A stretch of 64,000 bases of DNA from Phyllostachys edulis (GCA_036346405.1 CM070551.1:60902488-60966487); one strand, 5' to 3'. Numbered from the stretch's first letter, positions 32,533 to 44,253 are shown. The notes: a model not told the origin generated them from the letters alone. A program made the numbers and translations.

Positions 32533-34190
32533 GATGGATCGACACTGGTTGTACGGTGAGAACCGTGTGAGTGCAGAATACATTAATAGCGTGTCTACTT
32601 TTAGAAGAGCCATTGAGCAGGATGCGTTGAAGTAGGGGATAAAATTTATGTACTGTCCATGCATTGATTGCGGTAATATGAAGATGTTTAACAACCCAGT
32701 GCAGATCGAAGTGCACTTGATTCGGAGGGGTTTCAAGAAGGAGTATAAGGGGTATACATGTTGGACCAATCACAGTGAAGAGCATATTATACAGGAAGTT
32801 AATAATAACGACATCGCCGAGGAAGTCAACGATGTGCCGGATGTGGACACCCTACTGATTCTGCCAAGTGGAGAAACTTCGATTGGAGCATCGAAGAGTT
32901 CGGCGTAGAACCGAGGAACATAAGGTTAGAGTTGAGTACAGATGGAATGAATTCTTTAAGTAACATGAGCAGCCAGCATAGATCCTAGCCTGTGAATCTA
33001 TGTGTGTACAACCTTTCTCCATGACTATGTATGAAGCGGAAGTACATTTTGATGTCACTACTTATCCAAGGGCTGAAACAACCTGGGAACGATATTAATG
33101 TGTACCTAGCACTATTGCTAGAAGATCTTGTGACACTGTGGAATGAAGGGGTACAAGTATGGGATGTGTACAAACGAGAGAACTTCACTTTACGCACCAT
33201 GTTGTTCTGCACCATCAATGATTTTTCTGCCCTTGGTAACCTGCCAGGGGGTTCAGTACAAAAGGAGCCAAAGCCTGTCCGCACTGCTTAGATAGTACCG
33301 AGAGTGTATGGTTGAACAACTCGCTCAAAACTGTGTACATGTGTTACCGTAGGTTCCTTCCTAGAATTCACTCATACCACAAGATGAAGAAACAATTTGA
33401 CAAAAATAAGGAGGACGATTCAGTTCCAAAGGCTTTTAGAGGGAAAGAGGTCTATGATATGGTTAAGGATATCGATGTTGTGCTTGAAAAGGGATGTAAA
33501 TTGAAGACCCATCAGAAGAACATCTGGAAGAATCGATCAATTTTTTAGGACTTGTCTTATTGGGAGCACTTAAAAGTTCGCCACTGCATCGATATTATGC
33601 ACGTGGAGAAGAATGTATGTGGTAGCTTGATTGGTCTCTTACTAATATTAGTGGCAAAATAAAGGATGGTGTCAACGTATGGCGTGACTTGGTTGATATG
33701 AACATAAGGACCGAGCTAGCACCGAAAGAGACCGATAAAGGCCGAATGTACCTTCCCTTAGCTTACTACACTCAGTCCAAGACCAAGAGAACTGAACTAT
33801 GCCAGAGCTTGCATGGTGTGAAAGTTTCGTCCGGTTACTCCGCCAGCATTAAGAAACTTGTTTCTATGGAATTAAAATTAATTGGTATGAAGTGTCATGA
33901 TTGCCATGTGCCGATGACACAAATACTTTCTATTGCAATTACGAGTATCTTGTAGAACAAGGTCCGAGTGGCAATCTTGAGGTTGTGTTATTTCTTTAAC
34001 TCAAGCTGAGGTGATGATGACTCTATGTCATCTTGAGATGTATTTCCCTCCATCATTTTTTGATATCAAGGTCCATCTCATTGGTCACCTTGTGAAATAG
34101 ATAAAGATATGCGGCCCTGTGTTTCTACGTCATATGTACCCATTCGAGAGGTACATGGGAATTCTCAAGTCCTACGTACGATGAGGATGT
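32533..34190 (+). pseudogene. Decayed TNP2 transposase of CACTA-2
   Basis: The start at 32533 (MDRHWLYGEN) follows a TAG acceptor. A transposase-associated domain (YCPCIDCGN, LIRRGFKKEY) carries one early stop at 32633. Near 32857 the sequence jumps to the part equivalent to CACTA-1 8077, so about 600 bp of TNP2 core is deleted. Later pieces: EPRNIRLELSTDGMN, QPGNDINVYLALLLEDL, NFTLRTMLFCTINDF, GKEVYDMVKDIDVV, then a DUF4218 region around 33980-34170 (LCHLEMYFPPSFFDIK, CGPVFLRHMYPFERYM), which CACTA-1 lacks. Stops and frameshifts occur throughout. Homology ends near 34190. Confidence 0.85.
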
Positions 34191-34924
34191 GCGCTACATT
34201 GAAGAGGGGCGAGGTGGTGAGGGAGGTGGCCCGGTTCTCCTCATTGGAGCAAAGCTGGGAGGTGGCGGGTGACGGAGGTGGCACTGGCGAGGATGACGCC
34301 GCGGGCGTGACGACTGGGAGGAGGAAGAAGGGGAAGGCACACGGGAAAAAGTGCGCCACCGAGCTGGCAAGGCGGGTTTCCCAAATGGAAAAGCGGCAAA
34401 TGGGGAGGAAAGTCCAAATTGAGAAAGAAATCGAAATTCAACCCAAAAGATTCAAAATTTTTGAATTTTCCGAAATTTTGTTTTGTTTCATCCGGCTTCT
34501 CCAACGGTTCGTATGGATGCCATCTCCTCTCTTGGCGTCGATTTTTTTCAGACCGGAGAAGGAATTATCCTCTTTCCTATCACGACATGCGAGGAAAATG
34601 ATTGAACAGCCGTACAATTGAAGGCCCAAAATAGGATCCAACCTGTTAAACAATTTGCAATTTTGGTGGGCCTTGGAAGAAAAATAGCAGCTTCAATTAA
34701 TTCCATGATGCAACGGTCAAAGAGGTTTAGGTCATATACAATGAGATTATATTAGCTGTCTATAGTCTCTAGCATATAGGATTTAATCTGATGTGGATGA
34801 AAGAGAATAAAAAGAGATAAATATGTTATCTATAATCCTGTAGCCGACTGTATCACCAGAACCAAAGTGGAGATCTAGACCTTCGTTTTTCGATCGAACG
34901 GTAGAGATCGACTTCTGTAAAGAG
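34191..34924. other. Unassigned sequence between CACTA-2 and Gypsy element
   Basis: 34200-34400 is GC-rich, then AT-rich. Frames exist on both strands without recognisable domains. 34690-34870 has weak inverted similarity (ATACAATGAGATTATATT against the complement of ATCCTGTAGCCGACTGTAT), which could be a decayed MITE but is not convincing. Confidence 0.3.
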
Positions 34925-34975
34925 GATTTCTGTAAGGGGGAGAGATTTTGTAACATCCCAAATGTATAATTAGGG
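34925..34975 (+). repeat. Extra PPT plus LTR-start fragment before the 5' LTR
   Basis: The 51 bp here match 44271-44321, the junction of the internal region with the 3' LTR: polypurine tract followed by the first 27 bases of LTR. The LTR sequence then restarts at 34976 (TAACATCCC), giving a 25-bp tandem repeat. A normal 5' flank should not contain a polypurine tract. Confidence 0.8.
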
Positions 34976-36684
34976 TAACATCCCAAATGTATAATTAGGG
35001 TTAATCAAGTATAATTATATGTGTAGAAATTAAAACTTTTTCTCACAACTTGAAAACCCCTAAAATCTCATGTAATTTTGTCCAAGAGTTGTGTAATCCA
35101 AAACACAAAGCTCTTATTGACCAAAAGTCAAATTCCTTTTCCAATTATCTTAAATCTTGTGCCAAATAATTGAAAGTATTTTCTTTGGTCCTAAAACTGA
35201 GGTGGGACCCTCTGAAAAATATCACAAGTTGTAAAACTTGTTTGATAATTTTGGAGGCAAAATGAATCATTGAACAACCTTAATGAATTTCCTGAGAAAA
35301 ATGCATTGCATAATAACCTCTGGAAATTTTATGTAAGGTTAATCTTCTTGTCAACAAGCTCCTGTAAAAATTTCATGAATTTTGGAGTTGAAATGCTATC
35401 CCAAACAATTTTGCAAAGTCCCAGTTGCTGAAAACTAAATTCAAAAGCCTACATCGCTCCTTGGCTAGCTATGTTCAAAGTCGGTCCAGCCAGACCATGT
35501 CTGCACCCACAGAGACCTCCTCTCCACCTTGATCAGTCGCAACTGCTGGATTTACATCCAACACCACGACCTCCTCCGCGTCAACACCGCAAGACCTCCC
35601 ACCTTGTTGAGGTCTTGGCCCTTGGATTAAGATCCAACCGCCCTCGACCTCCCTTGTTATCAAACCTCAAAACCACCTTCCACCTTGTTGAGGTCTTGGC
35701 CCTTGGATTCAAGATCCACGGCCCTAACCTCCCCTCATTGTTAAACCACTTAGGCATCGATTTCGTGAGGTCACAACCATTGGATTGAAATCCATGGTCG
35801 TGACCTCCTCCTCTCAACCTAACTATCGACCTCCTTTGCACTCACTTGAGGTCGCAGTGCTGGATTTACATCCAAAGGCCACGACCTCCTCCAAAAACAT
35901 TACAAAGAAGGTCCTCCCGCCTTGTTGAGGTCATAGCCCTTGGGTCGAAAATCCACGGCCATGACCTCCTTGTCTTTTTTCACCTTTGGATCTTCGCCAA
36001 CGCACGAGATCAAAGGGCTGTTCGACCACCCTTTATTGGCCGTTGGATTTACATCTCGCGGATCGATAATCAATGGGCGCTTCGACCATCTCTCGAGCCC
36101 TTAGATCCAAATCGAGGGCTAAGACCTCCTTTCACCTTGTGCGTGTCAGACCTTCCTCATCGTCAAGGCCCTTGGATTTTAATCCAAAGGCCATGACCTC
36201 CCCTCGTGCTTTTATGTTCGCGTGCATGTTAAGACCTCACAGAGGTCCGCACTGCTGGATGGAGATCCAACGCTTTGGACCTCTGTCCCATTTTCTCACG
36301 CGCGCTTACACATTAAGGAAATCGGAGGGCCACGACCTCCCATCCTTGATCGTGTGGTGGGACCTGCTCCCATCCTTTGAGCGTAACGGTTCAAAAATGA
36401 CATCGGAGGGCCAGACCTCTCCTGTGTCTTATCCAATGGTCATAAGGACCTCCTGTTCTTCTCCTACCTTGGTCACGCATGCGTTCTCGAGCGGTGGAGT
36501 TAATGCGCGCTGGCCATCAGGTCCTTTTCATGACTCTCTGGCGACCAGCATTTAATGCAGTCACTTTCCATTTCAGTCAAGACAGCCCGCCCCCTTGTCA
36601 ACCTCATGTCCTTGCCACCCCATGGACCAACTCAGGGGCTAAGCTCACCATGGAGCTTAGCCCCACTCATAACCATCACCTCAG

Positions 36685-36695
36685 GCTATAATTAT
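36685..36695 (+). promoter_or_regulatory. TATA-like box of the 5' LTR
   Basis: GCTATAATTAT, identical at 46044-46054 in the other LTR, is followed by a pyrimidine-rich leader with GAGCTCCTCC. It is probably the retrotransposon promoter. Confidence 0.45.
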
Positions 36696-39414
36696 CCCTT
36701 GAAGCCTCCCTTGGCTTCCTTTGCACACAACCGATCTCACCTTGCATTTTGTGCGTGGTGAGCTCCTCCTCACTCACCTCCTCACCGTGGCTGCCATTGT
36801 TGAAGTCCTTGAGCTCCTCAAGGCACAAGAAGTTCCAAAGGCTCCTTTTCAAACCCTCGCTCACTTTTGCTCCCAAAACCTCTTGGAAGTTAGCCCTATC
36901 CAAATTTGTTTGGGCCTTTTTCAGAGGTGGACAAAGCTAGAGCCGAGCCGGAGCCTTGGGCCGTGAAGCTTCATTGTCTTCCCCAACTCCGGCCATCACC
37001 TCCACGACCTCCCAAAGACCTTAGGACCTCCGGTACTCCTCCCGTAGTCCTTAGTTGCCGGCACCCGCTGAATGCATGTTGCGGAGCTTATGTTGGGCAC
37101 ACGCTGAATGTCGCGGAGCTCCTTTTGCATTTTCGTATTTTGGCCGTCTGGTCATCTTCGTCCTCTCGGCTCGCCGGCGATTAAAACCGCGTGCCGCCGA
37201 GAAAGAGTTTCCATGGTGTGCGCAACACTATTGCGCACACGGGATGTCTTTGGTTGTCACCGCAAGGTCCGTGATCGCCGCAACAACCACTTCATTGAAC
37301 TCGGATCTTGTCGGACAAGAACGGCGGCGCTATTGCCGCTTTTCGACCAAGATCCGCCGTGTTTAATGCGCCATCAATTGCGCAATCTCGCAATCATTGG
37401 TCGGTCGTGAGGTCCTTAACCGCCATTTATTGTGCGATTAACCTCTTGTCCGTGGCGAGTCTTGGCTGGGCTCGGGCCGCCCGCACCTCCTCTCGAGGAG
37501 ATCTCGAGCGCCCAGACCTCCCTCGCGATCTCGACCATCCGCACCTCCCCGGAGGTCTGTGATGTTTAGATCTACCGCTTAGGACCTCCTCGAGGTCATC
37601 TCACCGCTGAGGACCTCCCTTTAGATCTGGTCCGCTCCGGACCTCCCCATCGCTGTGGTCCGCTGATTTCCCATCTACGGCCACGACCTCTCCACACCTC
37701 GTGCATGTAAGCATTAGGAGGTCCAGACCTCTGGACCTCACGTCTTGCGTGTGTGTTGTTCTCCGGGAGGATCGAGCCGTTAGATCTGTGATCTGCGGCT
37801 CACGACCTCCCATGTCCTTGTGAATTTTCTTAGGAATTCCAAGAAAGTCTTAATTATAAAATGTAATAAGGTATAAGCTTTAGAATTCCATATCTTTTTC
37901 GCTTTTTAATCCAAATGAGGTCATTCAAAGTATGTTGGCTCTGTCTTGGACTTGACTTTAATCCAAAAATGATTGTAAGTTGAGTTCAACTCCAGAGCAC
38001 AGTTTGCCATTAGATTTTAAAACCAACTTTAAAATATACACTTAAATCAATGCTTAACTTGTAAAATACAAAACTAATGCTCTGTAGATTATTTTTGAGT
38101 GAGACCAACTTTGTTGGTTTCTCTAATAATGAACTCACTGTGAAAATTAGTTTTGAGCTTGTTGCTGTTATAAAATGAGGACTTGTGCATTATAATTTTG
38201 TTCAAGTTCTTGTTTTTGAAAAATTATAGAAAGTGCAATATAGCTCCAAATGAGATGAACTCAATTGTGTTATTCATCTCATGAGGTGCTGGTTTTACAG
38301 TAAAAATTTCAGCTTCACTTCTGTTCTAGAAAATGTTGCCTCATAATTAAATTAATGAATAGTGCAGTTTGGTATTTTAGGGCTGAGCAGAATTGTTTTG
38401 CTCATAACTTTTGCATTGAGAATCCAAATCAATTGGTTCTTGTTGCAATATTCCCTAAAAGTCACCCTCTTGCTGCTGTAGAAAATTCAGAGAATTTGGA
38501 GTTCGTTTGTTGTGCTGTCTTTGTTGTTTTTCGTCGTTTTATCGGTTCTTTCTCACCTTTCCGTTAGGTTTCGACATTTGTGGTGATCCCGAGAGTGACC
38601 CTCCGCAACAAATTGACCAGCAACAGCAAGGCAAGCAGTTTGATCATTTCCATCATTGTCCCATTACTTTAAAGCTTAATATATCGTTTTACTTCTATGT
38701 ATGCATGCTACTTTGTGTTAAATGTCGCTAGCACGCCTATAGTTGCATAATCTGTAGGAATTGTTTATCCTCTACTACCATGAGCCTAGGTTATTTGCTG
38801 TGGTTTGAGCTCGTTGGATGAGCTCCTATCACTTAGTAGTTTCGATTTAAATTGCTTAGACATGCTTAGTTTTCGGTAGAATGGGTGATCATCGACTTAG
38901 TCGATGGTCTTGATCACTCAAAACTGATTATTACTCCTATATGTCCAGCACTTGTGCTTTGATTAATTTGTAAAATCAAAAACTGAAAATAAAAGATTGA
39001 TTTAGACTTGGGCATATTGGATGGATGGCGTGGTTTTTGGATGTGGTGGTATGCCCGGTCCCTAAGGACCGAGTACTTGGGTCACTAAGCCAGCGATTTC
39101 ACAGACTAACCACACGAGGGGCATATGGAACCCTCTTGACTAAGTACTTTAGGCGGTGTTAATTGGGGTCGCTTTCGGTTGGTGTGTTTTAAAGATAAAA
39201 TGTGTGTGTGATGTGGGAGGGAGCATTAGCTTCCTGAAGGTTGTGTGATGTCTCCTTCTCCCGTGGGTTGTGCGACTCAGAATTAGCATTGTCCATTGGA
39301 AATGTCTCGAGGACTTAGCCGCTTAAGCATACCAAAGGTAGTGTGCCTAATGGAAAGGCGGTCTGACGTGTGGGTACAGTGGTACACCCTGCAGGGATAA
39401 AACTATTCGAATAG

Positions 39415-39434
39415 CCTCGTCCTAGGTTATGGAC
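39415..39434 (+). other. Conserved LTR structural module, family C copy
   Basis: CCTC-GTCC-TAGG then GGAC. Three of the four outer pairs are kept. The 3' LTR copy at 48797 has GCCC in place of GTCC. Confidence 0.4.
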
Positions 39435-39752
39435 ATGCTTGGTAAGGTCGTTCAAGACTAGACTACAACCTTTAATTAAAACTTGACATGGTTGGTATGA
39501 ACGGGGAGTTCATGCTATTGTTGTGGTGACTTGGGTTAGTCACTTCCAGGATTGTTCTTGTTGTTGTTATTATGTTATTATCGCGTTGTTATTTCAACAA
39601 TAAAAAAATGCTTTGTCAAATTGCTTTCAATCTACTATATTATTGCAAATGAAAACTTGCTTTGTGCTTAAATGAGTCCAAAGCCTCATCCACTTAAATA
39701 AAGCTTGCATATAGCTAAATTATAGTTCTGTTATCTTACACGTCAGTCTTGC

Positions 39753-39779
39753 GAGTACAATAAACAATTTATTGTACTC
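39753..39779 (+). other. 12-bp perfect hairpin before LTR intron acceptor
   Basis: GAGTACAATAAA, loop CAA, TTTATTGTACTC. It is the longest version of the hairpin seen in all the Gypsy-type LTRs of the window, and lies 26 bases before acceptor CAG at 39806. Confidence 0.55.
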
Positions 39780-40218
39780 ATGTGCTTTGCTTAACAACTT
39801 TGTTGCAGAGGAGGTAGAGCCCAAAGGGCTTTACTTTTGTGAGTCAGTCTTGGTGGTTGGGAGAGCGACTAGCTTGGCGGTCCTGGTCGATTGCCTTGTG
39901 GGCTAAAGGCACACCGGTTGGTTCTTATTTTGGCCATCTTTATGGCACTTTTGCTTCCGCTGTTATCTTTTTGTAATTATTGCTATTTGGCCTAAGGGCA
40001 TCTCTTTTGTAATATCTATTCCATATTAATATTAACTTCTGGTTTGTTGCTTATGTACTATGTGTTGTATGGAATTGATACATTCTTTTGTTGTGGGGTA
40101 TGTATAACGATTCGGGAAGTATACATCTCTCGAGACTGGTTTATTTGGTTGATAATACTAGGGTCAATTGGATGACTAAGTATTATGAGCCTAATAAACG
40201 CTCGGGTCTCACAAAAGT

Positions 40219-40230
40219 TGGTATCAGAGC
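40219..40230 (+). other. Gypsy primer binding site
   Basis: TGGTATCAGAGC lies five bases after the LTR end and matches initiator tRNA-Met. Confidence 0.9.
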
Positions 40231-41040
40231 CGTTATGACCGTAGTAACGCAAGCTTGGTCGTCCTTAGGATATTTTGAAAACCTATTTTCAAAGCATCAA
40301 ATGAGTTTTGAAAGCTTAGGTAAATTCTCGGATTTTATTCCTTACCTATCTTAGCTTTCTCTCTCATCCCACTCTAATTTGAGTTTTAAAAGTTGTTTTC
40401 CTCTTTCCCTTCTACAAAATAGTTGTTATCGATTAGTGGGGTTTTGGGGAATCAATGAGTTTGGCAAATTGAAGTGTTAGCTGCCCATTTACAAGGTTTT
40501 GAAGCTTCTGGAATGGACAATTTCGACTGGAAGCTTGGATGCAAAATCTGGACAGCAAGCGTCAATTTCCGGACAGCAAGCTCAAAGGTTCCAATTAGGG
40601 TAGAGAATGAGAGGTTAAATCAACAAAAACTTGTGGGAATAAAAGGGTAAGATGTGATACTAGTTAGCTAAGTATCTAACACTTATTTCGCTGCATTAAC
40701 CTTGCTTTCTAATAGTTTTAGATCTCATCTTACAATCTGATTTTTAATCTTCTCGATCAATTACTCGCTCATTCAATACGGGTTAGTTGAGTTGAGAAGT
40801 TGAGCCTCGCTTTTGGTGCTTCTTGGCTGTTTTAGAGTCTTTTAGAAGCTTCTAAAGTTAATTTACTCATGGTTTTGGCTTTCGCTTAGGGTGATATTCC
40901 ATTCCCTAGTCGATCGCTTTTGCTTTCTTTAAGGCTTTGTTTTTCGGTTGCGTTGCTAACCCATCCCTTCAGCTTTGGAGGTGCCTAACGTCAAAGTTGG
41001 GTAAACTTCTTGTCAACTCTCGTCCCGCTTCTACTTTATT
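40231..41040 (+). other. Gypsy internal region without gag
   Basis: About 0.8 kb in which gag would be expected. No frame shows a gag or CCHC zinc knuckle. The deletion is inferred from the short distance between primer site and protease remnant. Confidence 0.7.
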
Positions 41041-41044
41041 CAAA

Positions 41045-41662
41045 TCAGAGCTTCTCATTCTCTTGTATCTAAGTCTTTGGCTCCTTTGCTTGTCCCGTTG
41101 CTCATTCGCTCTCCCGGTTCGGAGTTGAGAGTGGATTCGAGTGTCGGAATGTCCTCATTGAAATCGAGAAAGTGGAATCCATGCCAAGAATTACATCTAA
41201 ACTCTGTGCAAACCATTGAAATGGATTGGTTGTCCCAAAGACATGGGGCAAATCGATTGCGCCAGGAAGCTCATCTCTCTATCTAGTCCCTCCGGCGAGC
41301 AGGTTCGCTTTTCGCCGAAGCTGCTAGATCCGCATCTCTTCGCGCTTGAAGCGAAGCCCGCTCTAGATATTAGCGAAGTCCCAACAGTTTGTGACTTCGT
41401 TGATGTCTTTCCCGCAGATCTTCCGGGGATGCCACCCGTTCGAGACCTCGAGTTTGTCATTGAGTTGGCTCCTGGTACCGCCCCTATCTCAAAGAGGCCT
41501 TATCGGATGCCACCGAACGAGTTGGTGGAATTGAAGAAGCAGTTAAGTGAGCTGCAAGAGAAGGGTTTCATTCGCCCTAGCTCATCTCCTTGGGGTTGTC
41601 CAAAGAATCTTCGTGAAGAAGAAGGATGGTACTTTATGATAAAGGCGATTACGCCCACTTAA
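41045..41662 (+). pseudogene. Gypsy protease remnant and start of reverse transcriptase
   Basis: Decayed protease-like text (HSLVSKSLAP region, GSELRVDSSV, EMDWLSQRHG) leads to IDCARKLISLSSPSGEQ, then VFPADLPGMPPVRDLEF and RPYRMPPNELVELKKQL of the protease-RT linker and the start of RT. The DSG active site is not recognisable. A frame change lies near 41595 (VKKKDGT is readable in another frame). Confidence 0.8.
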
Positions 41663-41666
41663 TGAA

Positions 41667-43373
41667 GTGACGGTAAAGAACAAGTATCCATTGCCCCGCA
41701 TTGACGATCTCTTCGATCAATTGACTGGAGCTCGAGTTTTCTCCAAGATTGATTTGAGAGTGGGATATCATCAGGTTCGTATTCGACCTGAGGATATTCC
41801 AAAGACAGCGTTCTCTACTCGCTACGGCTTGTACGAGTACACCGTCATGTCATTCGGCTTAACCAATGCTCCTGCCTTGTTCATGAATCTCATGAATTCG
41901 GTATTCATGGAGTATTTGGATAAGTTTGTCGTGGTCTTCATCGATGATATCCTTATCTACTCCAAGAACGATGAGGAACATGCCGAGCATCTGAAGCTTG
42001 TGTTAGGCAAGCTACGTGAGCACCACCAGACGCCGGTTCACAAGTCGCGATTCTGGTTGAAGGAAGTGGCCTTCTTAGGCCACGTTCTTTCAGCGGGAGG
42101 CGTAGCCGTTGATCCTAGCAAGGTCAGCGATGTTCTTTCATGGAGTCAACCTGCTTCGGTCACCGATGTGCGGAGTTTTCTCGGTTTAGCGGGATATTAT
42201 CGTCGCTTTATCGAGAACTTCTCCAAGATCGCGAAGCCGATGACGGAGTTGCTCAAGAAGGACAAGAAGTTCGTGTGGTCCGCTGGGTGTGAGGAAAGTT
42301 TCCAAATACTCAAAAAGCGTTTGACCACCGCTCCCGTTCTTGTTCTTCCCGATATCCATCGAAGTTTCGATATCTTTTGCGATGCTTCTCGTCGAGGCCT
42401 CGGTTGTGTCCTTATGCAAGAAGGCAAGGTAGTGGCCTATGCATCAAGGCAATTGAGACCTCATGAACTCAACTACCCTACTCATGACTTGGAGTTGGCT
42501 TCTGTGATTCATGCACTTAAGATTTGGCGACATTACCTAATCGGTAATCGTTGTGAAGTGTATTCGGATCACAAGAGCCTTAAGTATTTGTTCACCCAGC
42601 CTGACCTGAACCTCAGGCAAAGGAGATGGTTGGAGTTGATCAAGGATTATGACATGGGTATACACTACCATCCGGGCAAGGCTAATGTCGTTGCCGATGC
42701 GCTTAGTCGCAAAGCGCATTGCCATGCCTTGTTGTCCAGGGAGCTTCAGCCCGCTCTTCTGGAAGAGTTTCAGCGTCTCAACTTGGGTTTAGTTGAGCGT
42801 GGTTCTCTCGCTGCCTTGGTTGTGCAACCAACCTTGGTGGATCGGATCAAGTCCGCTCAGCAGTCGGATGTTGGAGTGAGCCACATTAAGGCAAATGTCA
42901 AGAACGGAACGACCAAGTGCTTCTCTGAGGATGAGCATGGCGTCGTGAGGTTCGGACAACGCCTTGTGGTTCCAAAGGACATAGAGTTGCGGAATTTAAT
43001 CCTCCGCGAAGCCCATGATTCGCCTTTATCCATTCATCCCGGGGCCACAAAGATGTATCAAGATCTCCGCCAGAGATTTTGGTGGACCCGAATGAAGAGG
43101 GAGATTGCGAAGTTCGTTGCCGAGTGCGACGTATGTCGTCGTGTCAAGGCCGAGCATCAGCGTCCAGCAGGACTACTTCAGCCTCTGCCTATTCCGGAGT
43201 GGAAGTGGGATTCGATCGGAATGGATTTCATCACCGGTCTACTCACGTCCCCGAAGGGGAATGATGCCATTTGGGTCGTCATCGATCGATTGACTAAGGT
43301 GGCACATTTCCTTCCCGTCAAGACTGAACTTCGGGTAGGTCTTTTGGCGGAGCTCTACATCGCCCGATCGTGA
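41667..43373 (+). pseudogene. Gypsy reverse transcriptase, RNase H and integrase zinc region
   Basis: An open 568-codon frame; the Met at 41667 is internal, not a true start. RT: KNKYPLPRIDDLFDQL, then VVVFIDDILIYS with the catalytic Asp pair (about residues 90-95). RNase H: FDIFCDASRRGLGCVL, DLELASVIHALKIWRHYL, and HPGKANVVADALSR near 42700. Integrase: HDSPLSIHPGATKMY and CDVCRRVK give the HHCC zinc site, and WDSIGMDFI contains the first catalytic Asp. Such a long open stretch shows the element is not very old. It ends in a frameshift at 43373, before the second catalytic Asp. Confidence 0.9.
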
Positions 43374-44253
43374 GTTTGCACGGTGTGCAAGACGATCGTG
43401 TCGGATCGTGGATCCTTTTCACGCCTCGCTTTTGGCATAGCTTGCAAGAGGCTATGGGCACTGTTTGCTTTCAAAGACGGCATTTCACCCCAAACCGATG
43501 GTCGACCGAGAGGGTCAACCAAGTTTTGGAAGACATGCTTCGTGCTTGTGTCCTTTCATATGGGAAGCATTGGGAGAAATGCTTGCCATTCGCCGAAGTT
43601 TTCTTATAACAACAACTTTTCAAAGCCGCCTCGGATGGCACCATTTGAGGCCTTGTACGGAGAAAGTGTAGAACCCGTTGAACTGGTCGAGACCGTGAGA
43701 GACCTCTCTTTGGCCCGGACTCAATCAATGAGGCCGAGCGCCAAGTCCAAATTTTATTCGTGGCGCTGCTATGCACACTCAATCTCGGCAAAAGAGCTAT
43801 GCGGACCGCCGTCGACGTGAGTTACGCTTTTGAGCCTAATGACTTTGTTTATCTCAAAGTCTCTCCTTTGAAGGGCCATCAACGCTTGGCGTCAAGGGCA
43901 GTTAGCTCCTCGATATGTCGGTCCCTACCGCGTTATCGAGAAGAAGGGAGCTGTTGCCTATAAGTTGGAGTTGCCAGCCGCACTTGAGGGGGTACATGAT
44001 GTTTTCCATGTGTCCCAACTTAAGAAGTGCCTCCGTGTTCCAACCGAGGAAGCTCGCTGGAAACTCTCGATGTCCAACCCGATTTGACCTATCGCGAGCA
44101 CCTGCTCAGATACTCGATGAGTCTGAACGAAGGACAAGGAATAAGACCATCAAGTTCCTTAAAGTTCAGTGGTCAAACCATTCTGAGGATGAGGCTACTT
44201 GGAAAAGAGAAGATCGTCTCCGTGCGGACTATCCATCTTTCTTTACCGAGTGA
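43374..44253 (+). pseudogene. Gypsy integrase C-terminal part and chromodomain, frame-shifted
   Basis: Integrase continues in pieces: KTIVSDRGSFSR (second Asp), ERVNQVLEDMLRACVLSYG, then MAPFEALYG, NDFVYLKVSPLKG and HDVFHVSQLKKCL across three frames. The last frame (to 44253) ends with KVQWSNHSEDEATWKRED and a C-terminal YPSFF, a chromodomain. Such domains are thought to guide chromovirus integration to chromatin. At least four frame changes. Confidence 0.85.

Larger units (their letters stand above)
15243..34190 (+). mobile_element. Second CACTA element, split by nested insertions (CACTA-2)
   Basis: CACTACTACAAAGCAGGC at 15243 starts a subterminal array (15280-15476), cut at 15476 by a hAT element. 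The array resumes at 32065 (CATAGACGG, CCGTCTGTGA) and leads to a TATA-like ATTATAAAACC near 32195 and a TNP2 pseudogene. The coding homology stops near 34190 and no right terminus is visible, so the 3' half is missing. Removing the hAT element and one 8-bp duplication restores a continuous array, which establishes the nesting order. Confidence 0.85.
34949..40213 (+). repeat. Gypsy 5' LTR (family C)
   Basis: 5265 bp. The first 2.7 kb is rich in GACCTCC and TTGGATTTAATCC words. A TATA-like GCTATAATTAT lies at 36685. An AT-rich part follows, then acceptor AG 38566, exon 38568-38630, donor GCAAGC 38631, hairpin CGGTCCCTAAGGACCG near 39055, paired module 39415, hairpin 39753 and acceptor CAG 39806. 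The frames within it are mirrored in the 3' LTR and are not genes. Confidence 0.9.

Noticed and set aside
34690..34870. Possible MITE with weak inverted ends
   Set aside because: Complementarity is too poor and no duplication could be found.
40219..40230. tRNA-Met-like sequence
   Set aside because: Only the primer-binding complement of the tRNA 3' end; no tRNA gene is present.
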